DNA of 64,000 bases from Ancrocorticia sp. GTDB taxonomy: Bacteria; Actinomycetota; Actinomycetes; Actinomycetales; Actinomycetaceae. The notes below the pieces were generated by a model, which searched no databases, was not told the origin of the DNA, and was given only the letters and a program-made list of their open reading frames with translations. Below, in pieces: positions 58,015 to 64,000 of the stretch; the stretch's first letter is position 1, and each line of letters starts with the position of its first letter. Location of the stretch: NCBI GenBank assembly GCA_022648165.1, contig JALCLX010000005.1, positions 1-64,000 of the forward strand, written 5' to 3'. A program made the translations under genes and the position numbers.

Positions 58015-58085
58015 GTGCATTCAACTACGTATATCGGACGACGACGCAACATACGGCATCCTCGGCCCATATGCGTAGCTGAATG
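58015..58085. repeat. Dispersed hairpin repeat, copy B (inverted relative to copy A)
   Basis: GTGCATTCAACTACGTATATC...CCATATGCGTAGCTGAATG. Confidence 0.85.
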
Positions 58086-58100
58086 CACGCAAACATCTGG

Positions 58101-58153
58101 CCCCATGCCCCATGCCCCATGCCCCATGCCCCATGCCCCATGCCCCATGCCCC
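58101..58153. repeat. Heptamer tandem repeat (GCCCCAT), ~7 copies
   Basis: ccccatgccccatgccccatgccccatgccccatgccccatgcccc. Confidence 0.98.
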
Positions 58154-58198
58154 GATATATTGGACATCACAACGTCGTCAGCAGACTACGGAGAAGTT

Positions 58199-58606
58199 AT
58201 GAACGTCACCACTCACATTCACAGCATCGTTCGTGGAACAGCGGGCTTCGCTATGGCGATTTCTCTTGTGGGCTGCTCCAGCGAGGTGGCCGATGATACG
58301 TCCGCATCATCTACTGAGGATTCAAATGCATCCGTCGCAGAGGTTTACACATCCTTATCGGCGATATCCAATGGCTCGGACGTCGTCGTCGTTGGTACCG
58401 TCACCGGGCAAAACGTGGTCCGGGATATTACCGAAACTGACGACTTCACAATTTCTGAATTCAAAGTGACGGATGTCATTAAGGGCGACGTCGCCGAAGG
58501 GGACACTCTTGAGGTCCGGCAGATTGGCTCATCTGGTGAAGGAATGGATTCCGAAAGCGATATTCCAGATGAGGTTTCGCTAACCGAGGCGGAAGAAGCT
58601 CAATAA
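58199..58606 (+). CDS. Small predicted lipoprotein
   Basis: ISLVGCSSEVADD lipobox; RBS ggagaag just upstream. Confidence 0.7.
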   Translation: MNVTTHIHSIVRGTAGFAMAISLVGCSSEVADDTSASSTEDSNASVAEVYTSLSAISNGSDVVVVGTVTGQNVVRDITETDDFTISEFKVTDVIKGDVAEGDTLEVRQIGSSGEGMDSESDIPDEVSLTEAEEAQ

Positions 58607-58897
58607 GCGAGATCAGCTGCGGCACGTGATATTTCAGCTGCTCTGTGACGGACTGTGCCCATATGCCATGCGGAGCCAGCAGTTGTCTCGAGAATGCGAG
58701 CACGAGCAGCACGAGGCGTTGAGCCTGGGCGAGGGCCGGCCGCGAGACTCGACCGACACCAGGGCAGTTTCGCGGGGCTTGACAGTGCTATCTCATCGAT
58801 AGAAGACTTGTCTCGGTTTCGCCCTATGACAGCGAGAGCCCGCGTACTGAGTCCGTGTCACCGGTGCGGCAGATTGGCGCCAATGGGGAAAAGACGG

Positions 58898-60637
58898 ATG
58901 AAGAAGGATCATACGATGACGCAGCAGCTGGGGCAAACAAGCGGTGTGGCAAAGAACGCGATTGATGCGTTTGAGAGGATCGTTGGACACGCGCATGTCC
59001 TGACCTCATCGCGCACCACCGCCCCGTTCTCGAAAGGCTATCGGTTCGGCGGAGGCGCGGTGTTCGCGGTTGTACGCCCCGGGACCCTGGTGGAGATGTG
59101 GCATGTGTTGCAGGTCGCCGTTGACAACGACCTAATCATCATCCCTCAGGCGTCAAACACCGGCCTGACTGGCGGCTCGGGGCCGGCCCCCGATCAGAGC
59201 TACGACCGTCCAGTTGTGATCGTCTCGACGCACCGTATTGATGAGGTTCACCTGATCAACGACGCACGCGAAGCGATCAGCCTGGCGGGCACGCCCCTCA
59301 CCCATCTCACTGACGTACTAGCACCCCACCACCGCGAGCCACACTCGGTGATCGGGTCCACGTCCATCGGAGCCTCAGTGGTCGGTGGAATCTCGAACAA
59401 CTCGGGCGGCAGCCAGATCCGCAAGGGCCCGGCGTTCACGCGAGAGTCCATTTTCGCCCGAGTCAACGAGCAGGGGACACTCGAGCTCGTCAATCACCTG
59501 GGTATCAACCTCGGCGGCGACCCCGTCGTAGCACTAGAACGTCTGCAGCGAGGAGACTGGGCGGCCGACGACGTGACGGCGCCGCCGGAAGACTCGGCAG
59601 AATCCGAGTACGCCCAGCGCCTGCGTCAGATTGAGCCCACGCCGGCGCGCTACAACGCGAACCCGGAATACCTCTTCGAGGCCTCCGGCTCAGCCGGCAA
59701 GATCGCGGTGTTCGCGGTCCGCACCCGCACCTTTCCGCAACAGCAGAATCCCACCATGTTCTACATCGGCACGAACAATCCGCGTGAGCTTGAGGCGATT
59801 CGCCGTGAGTTTCTTGCCGCCGATATGCCCCTGCCAATCTCGGGCGAATATATGGGCCGTAGCGCCTTTGATTTGGCCGCAAAATATGGCAAAGACACCT
59901 TTGTGGTGATGAAGTATGCGAGCCCCCGCCTACAGACACGTCTGTTTGCTTTCAAGACGTGGGTGAATGGTCTGTTCAGCAAGATTCCCGGCTTTGGTCC
60001 GACCTTCGCCGACAGTGCTTCTCAAATCCTCTTCAGCGTGTTGCCCGGGCAACTGCCCAAACGGATCGTCGAGTACCGCGACAGGTTCGAACATTACCTC
60101 CTGCTGACCGTGGGTGAACACGAAAAACTGGCAACCGTACAGTTGCTCTCCGAGTTCTTCGCGAAGCCGGAGAATACGGGCGACTTCTTCGAGACCACCC
60201 CGGATGAAGCCGAGGCGGCGTCACGCCACCGCTTTGGCGCGGCGAGCGCCGCAACCCGATACGAAGAGGTAAAACGCCGCAAGATTGCTGGCCTGGTTCC
60301 CATCGACGTGGCCCTGCGCCGAGACGAGTGGGACTGGCTTGAGGTGCTTCCACAGGAGATCTCCGATCAGCTCGTGGCGAGCGCATACTACGGCCACTTC
60401 TTCTGTCACGTCATGCATCAGGACTACCTGGCAAAGAAAGGCGTGGATCCCGAGCAACTCCATGAGCGTCTCGTGGAGCTACTTGAGGCCCGCGGCGCCA
60501 AGCTTCCTGCAGAACACAACTACGGCCGCTTGTACCCACTGCCGGACTCAATGATCAAGCACTTCAAAGAGCTCGACCCCACCAACACCTTCAACGCAGG
60601 CATCGGCGGCACCTCGACCCGCAAGAACTGGGCCTAG
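58898..60637 (+). CDS. dld: Quinone-dependent D-lactate dehydrogenase
   Basis: FAD-binding PQASNTGLTGGSGP, YMGRSAFDLAAKYGKDTF, HNYGRLYPLPDSMIKHFKELDPTNTFNAGIGGTS. Confidence 0.9.
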   Translation: MKKDHTMTQQLGQTSGVAKNAIDAFERIVGHAHVLTSSRTTAPFSKGYRFGGGAVFAVVRPGTLVEMWHVLQVAVDNDLIIIPQASNTGLTGGSGPAPDQSYDRPVVIVSTHRIDEVHLINDAREAISLAGTPLTHLTDVLAPHHREPHSVIGSTSIGASVVGGISNNSGGSQIRKGPAFTRESIFARVNEQGTLELVNHLGINLGGDPVVALERLQRGDWAADDVTAPPEDSAESEYAQRLRQIEPTPARYNANPEYLFEASGSAGKIAVFAVRTRTFPQQQNPTMFYIGTNNPRELEAIRREFLAADMPLPISGEYMGRSAFDLAAKYGKDTFVVMKYASPRLQTRLFAFKTWVNGLFSKIPGFGPTFADSASQILFSVLPGQLPKRIVEYRDRFEHYLLLTVGEHEKLATVQLLSEFFAKPENTGDFFETTPDEAEAASRHRFGAASAATRYEEVKRRKIAGLVPIDVALRRDEWDWLEVLPQEISDQLVASAYYGHFFCHVMHQDYLAKKGVDPEQLHERLVELLEARGAKLPAEHNYGRLYPLPDSMIKHFKELDPTNTFNAGIGGTSTRKNWA

Positions 60638-60730
60638 CTCATCGCGCACCGCACGTCGCGTCCTCCAGCGCCACCACGCCGGACTGAGGAACACTTGCCG
60701 CAACACAACTTGGACTCACCCACGTTCAGC

Positions 60731-60985
60731 TCAGTAGTGGTAGCGAGCTTGGAGGATCACGAGGTCGTCACCCTCAACGAGGTATACCAACCGGTGCTCA
60801 TCAGTGATACGGCGTGACCATGCCCCCTGTGCACCATATTTCAGCTGCTCCGGTTTTCCCATACCCGCGAATGGCTCACGAAGGCAGGCGTCAATGAGCG
60901 TGTTGATTCGCTTAAGCACGCGGCGGTCGGTGGCCTGCCAGTGTCTGTAGTCCTCCCATGCGGACGAGTCCCAAACCAGCCGCAC
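60731..60985 (-). CDS. yoeB: YoeB-family mRNA interferase toxin
   Basis: LVWDSSAWEDYRHWQATDRRVLKRINTLI, GAQGAWSRRITDEHRLVYLV. Confidence 0.94.
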   Translation of the reverse strand: MRLVWDSSAWEDYRHWQATDRRVLKRINTLIDACLREPFAGMGKPEQLKYGAQGAWSRRITDEHRLVYLVEGDDLVILQARYHY

Positions 60986-61246
60986 TCAGGCGTCCTCGTC
61001 CGCACGGTCAAGGGCATGCGTCTCTACCTTCCCCGCGCGGGCACGCTCGTAAGCATCAAGCAGTCGCCGAGCATTCGCTGGTGAGCGGAACAGATAGGCC
61101 GTCTCTTGCCAGGCCGCATACTCGTCGGCGGGCATCAACACTGCGTTGCCCTTGCGGGAAACGATCTCGACGGCGTCACGGTCCTCGTTAATGCGCTCAA
61201 TGAGCGGGAACAGCGTCCTACGTGCCTCACTCGCACTGATAGACAT
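60986..61246 (-). CDS. yefM: YefM-family antitoxin
   Basis: MSISASEARRTLFPLIERINEDRDAVEIVSRKGNAVLMPADEYAAWQETAYLFRSPANARRLLDA. Confidence 0.94.
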   Translation of the reverse strand: MSISASEARRTLFPLIERINEDRDAVEIVSRKGNAVLMPADEYAAWQETAYLFRSPANARRLLDAYERARAGKVETHALDRADEDA

Positions 61247-61459
61247 GATCACGATCCTCCCACACACTTATGGTACGTGATTATGGTACCACTCATGCGA
61301 CGATAGCCGAGGGGTCGGAGGTACTGCCCGCTACGTCACGCCCGATGAAGCTGCGCCGTGACGGAACGCGTCCACATTCCAGAAGAGATGTCTAACAATT
61401 TTGACACAAGGAAACAATTTGGTGGAGCAACACCATCCCAAACCACATGGAGGTCACTC

Positions 61460-61750
61460 ATGAAGATGGATGAAATGGAACATCAGATACGCATGACATG
61501 AGTGAAATGGGTCTAGTTCTTCCTTGTACTCGCATTAGGCACCTGGACAATCGTCGATAAAATCACCACCGGATACCTCTCCATGGCCGGAATGCTTCTG
61601 ATCAGCCAATTCCTTATTTACGAATTCGTCGTCGCTTACGAAAAGCACACACGAGGCGACGAACGCGGTGGTTCCACTGTGCTATTCGCTACCGTTGTTG
61701 GCATCGCCGTTCTAGCGTTCGGGGCCGCAGCTTGGTTGCTCACCCGTTAG
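61460..61750 (+). pseudogene. Small membrane protein with two in-frame stop codons (TGA, TAG)
   Basis: MKMDEMEHQIRMT*VKWV*FFLVLALGTWTIVDKITTGYLSMAGMLLISQFLIYEFVVAYEKHTRGDERGGSTVLFATVVGIAVLAFGAAAWLLTR. Confidence 0.65.
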
Positions 61751-61765
61751 GACGAACTTCCGGCA

Positions 61766-61969
61766 ATGAAGAACCGCATTAAGGAACTCCGTCAATCCGC
61801 TGGACCCAGCCAACTCAGATTAGCTGAGATCATAGGCGTTACCCGCCAAACCATCAACGCCATCGAAAACAACAAATACGACCCCACGCTTGCTTTAGCG
61901 TTTGCCTTGGGAGAAGCACTGGGCGTCTCCGTCGACTCTCTTTTCGACCCGGACAACACACGCCTGTAG
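61766..61969 (+). CDS. XRE-family transcriptional regulator
   Basis: IKELRQSAGPSQLRLAEIIGVTRQTINAIENNKYDPTLALAFALGEALGVSVDSLF. Confidence 0.93.
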   Translation: MKNRIKELRQSAGPSQLRLAEIIGVTRQTINAIENNKYDPTLALAFALGEALGVSVDSLFDPDNTRL

Positions 61970-62003
61970 CTCTGGCGCTGCAGCCCCATAATGTGCGCTC
62001 CTG

Positions 62004-62417
62004 CTAGCGTGCCGCTGGCACATCGGCTGTGCCAAGGAGAGGGCCCGTTCTCTCCACAAAAAGAAAAACACCAATGGCAACAACGCTTGGCCCCCACAGC
62101 GCGCCCGCATCGAAAAGCGCCCACTCCACCAGGAATAGGCACAGTACGATCGCCACAAAACCGGCTAAGCGGAGAATGTGTTTCACGCTCCGCGGCGCAT
62201 GACGTACCGAGTTGGCGCCCATCATTCGCCGCAGCACAGCCACTTCACCGCCGAGAAGGGCGACGACGGCAATCGTCTGCACGAAGGGGCCGACGGGAAG
62301 AAAGCTGAGGTAAGGAGTGAGGCACATTGCCCCCATAAAGAGAGCCGCAACGGTCCAGTAGTACATAGGCACAGTTTCGGTTCGTTCTCTATTCGGCACG
62401 GAAATGTGAGCGGCCAT
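62004..62417 (-). CDS. Small predicted membrane protein
   Basis: Four hydrophobic segments. Confidence 0.45.
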   Translation of the reverse strand: MAAHISVPNRERTETVPMYYWTVAALFMGAMCLTPYLSFLPVGPFVQTIAVVALLGGEVAVLRRMMGANSVRHAPRSVKHILRLAGFVAIVLCLFLVEWALFDAGALWGPSVVAIGVFLFVERTGPLLGTADVPAAR

Positions 62418-62791
62418 ACATCCATGCTACTCGCCTCCGGATACTCCCGAAAGGCAAAAACCTCCCTAGTAAACGAAGTGATCCCATCAGCGCAGACAAT
62501 TCTGAGACGGACAATCGAAGGTGGTCCCAGTAGACGTGTACACCCCCGCCTCACATTTACTCACCACACTCATGATCACACGTTAAGACGGAACTTGACC
62601 GAGTTCCGGGTGTTGTGAAGGTCAGTGAGTAGCGTGAGCAGATATGGGCGACGAATCATGCCGACCGTTCCGACCCGCACCGTCATGAAGGTCGCGAGCG
62701 CATCGGAATCGATCGGCCTATCCGAGTGCGTTTCGCACAGACTTGTCAGGACTCGACGACTGCGAGACCCGTGTCTGTCCGATGAAATCGT

Positions 62792-63094
62792 TCACGCGAC
62801 TTGAAGTGGAGCGATCTCCGCGATCTGCTCCCCTGCCACGTCCTCCGCACGGTCGAGCTCGTAATGGCTCTGCAAGTTGAGCCAGAACTCCGCCGATGTA
62901 CCAAAGTATTTCGCGAGACGCAGAGCGGTGTCAGCCGTGATCCCTCGTTTGCCGTGCACGATCTCGTTGATCCTGCGCGGGGGAACTCCGATCGAGACCG
63001 CGAGCTTGTTCTGCGTGATACCAAAACCCTCGATGAAGTCCTCCATGAGAACCTCACCCGGGTGGATCGGCTCGATCTTGTCAATGGTAGTCAA
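62792..63094 (-). CDS. higA: HigA-family antitoxin
   Basis: EPIHPGEVLMEDFIEGFGITQNKLAVSIGVPPRRINEIVHGKRGITADTALRLAKYFGTSAEFWLNLQ; probable TTG start. Confidence 0.9.
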   Translation of the reverse strand: MTTIDKIEPIHPGEVLMEDFIEGFGITQNKLAVSIGVPPRRINEIVHGKRGITADTALRLAKYFGTSAEFWLNLQSHYELDRAEDVAGEQIAEIAPLQVA

Positions 63095-63374
63095 CGATCT
63101 CCACCTCCTCCGGTCCAGCGTCCGTCCACACGAAACAGATCCGCCACTGGTCGTTGATCCTGATGCTGTATTGTCCGGCTCGGTCACCCTTGAGCGGTTC
63201 GAGCCGGTTACCGGGAGGAACACGAAGGTCGTCGAGTACCACCGCGGATCCCACCTGCCGAAGCTTGCGCAGCGCCACCCGCTGGATCCGAGGATCTAGG
63301 GACTGTACCCGCTCACGACACCACAATCGCTCAGTGTCCTTGCTGCCGAACGATCTGATCACGGAACCCAGCAT
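63081..63374 (-). CDS. higB: HigB-family toxin
   Basis: VIRSFGSKDTERLWCRERV, PPGNRLEPLKGDRAGQYSIRINDQWRICFVW. Confidence 0.92.
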   Translation of the reverse strand: MLGSVIRSFGSKDTERLWCRERVQSLDPRIQRVALRKLRQVGSAVVLDDLRVPPGNRLEPLKGDRAGQYSIRINDQWRICFVWTDAGPEEVEIVDYH

Positions 63375-63396
63375 ATAACGCTTCCCGCCAATAACG

Positions 63397-64000
63397 CTAG
63401 ACGTTAAACCTAAACTCCACCACATCCCCGTCCTGCATAATGTACTCCTTGCCCTCCATGCGCACTTTGCCGTGCGCACGGGCTTCGGCTACAGAGCCGT
63501 ATTCCACGAGGTCATCGTAGGAGACGATTTCCGCCTTAATGAAGCCCTTCTCAAAATCGGTGTGGATCACGCCCGCGGCCTTCGGCGCCGTATCGCCCTT
63601 GTGAATGGTCCAGGCACGCGATTCCTTCTCACCTGCGGTAAGAAAGGTCTGCAGCCCTAACGTATCGAAGCCAACGCGGGCCAGCTTATCCAATCCTGAT
63701 TCGCTCTGGCCGGTGGCCTCCAGCATCTCTCGCGCCTCGCCTGGCTCAAGTTCAACCAGCTCGGATTCGAATTTCGCGTCCAAGAAGATGGCCTCTGCCG
63801 GTGCTACCGCGGCCCGCAGTTTTTCTTGCAAAGCGGTATCCGCCAGGCCGTCGTCGTCGGTATTAAAAACGTAAATGAACGGCTTAGTGGTCATCAACTG
63901 AAACTGCCGCAAAACATCCGGATCCAAGCCCGCACCCGGGGCCGCCGCTGAAAGCACCTTCCCGGCCTCCAAGAGTTCAAGCGCGGCTTGCGCGGTACTG
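63397..64000 (-). CDS. ychF: YchF/OLA1-family GTPase, C-terminal part (gene continues past window)
   Basis: KPFIYVFNTDDDG, GLQTFLTAGEKESRAWTIHKGDTAPKAAGVIHTDFEKGFIKAEIVSYDDLV, EYIMQDGDVVEFRFNV. Confidence 0.93.
   Translation of the reverse strand, partial: STAQAALELLEAGKVLSAAAPGAGLDPDVLRQFQLMTTKPFIYVFNTDDDGLADTALQEKLRAAVAPAEAIFLDAKFESELVELEPGEAREMLEATGQSESGLDKLARVGFDTLGLQTFLTAGEKESRAWTIHKGDTAPKAAGVIHTDFEKGFIKAEIVSYDDLVEYGSVAEARAHGKVRMEGKEYIMQDGDVVEFRFNV

Noticed and set aside
58101-58153. Possible CRISPR-like array
   Set aside because: Pure 7-bp tandem repeats without spacers; microsatellite, not CRISPR.
58479-58712. 77-aa minus-strand ORF as a gene
   Set aside because: Overlaps the lipoprotein on the opposite strand, no recognised family or RBS.
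62580-62790. IS or gene remnant between the small membrane protein and higA
   Set aside because: No terminal repeats or recognisable protein in any frame that I could read.

Overview
Actinobacterial chromosomal window (probably Actinomycetales-like, inferred only from protein style and base composition). It divides into five parts. (1) 1-8399: a visibly GC-richer arsenic-resistance island (arsR, arsD, arsA, MFS, MalY/PatB-type lyase, TauE/SafE permease, truncated arsM). Identical 127-bp ends of an IS1380-like element bound it, an IS5-like element has entered it, and it truncates a marC gene. (2) 8.6-34.9 kb: mostly ordinary metabolism and transport, including a glutamate-type ABC system, GH3 glucosidase, purine salvage, peptide deformylase, siderophore-interacting protein, a sortase-anchored LTD protein, and a LacI-controlled sugar ABC + GH31 locus. 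(3) 35.8-48 kb: a polyol gene set (RpiB-like, TIM-like, aquaglyceroporin, two FGGY kinases, GlpA-like dehydrogenase, GpsA-like dehydrogenase, SorC and DeoR regulators, plus transaldolase and a second RpiB). It resembles tetritol (erythritol-type) catabolism feeding erythrose-4-phosphate, built from glycerol-pathway paralogues with altered substrate-site residues. (4) 48-57 kb: AmmeMemoRadiSam genes, a decaying ABC/two-component locus whose kinase lost its H-box, two tandem HNH nucleases, and a GntR-ABC operon. (5) 57-64 kb: three toxin-antitoxin modules, D-lactate dehydrogenase, a heptamer tandem repeat upstream of a lipoprotein, and the C-terminus of YchF. Recurrent small-scale structures not explained by genes include short tandem duplications placed on or just after stop codons, a dispersed ~70-bp hairpin repeat, and long perfect intercistronic palindromes. 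No tRNA, rRNA or CRISPR array was recognised. All assignments come from reading sequence and recalled family motifs; no searches were run.
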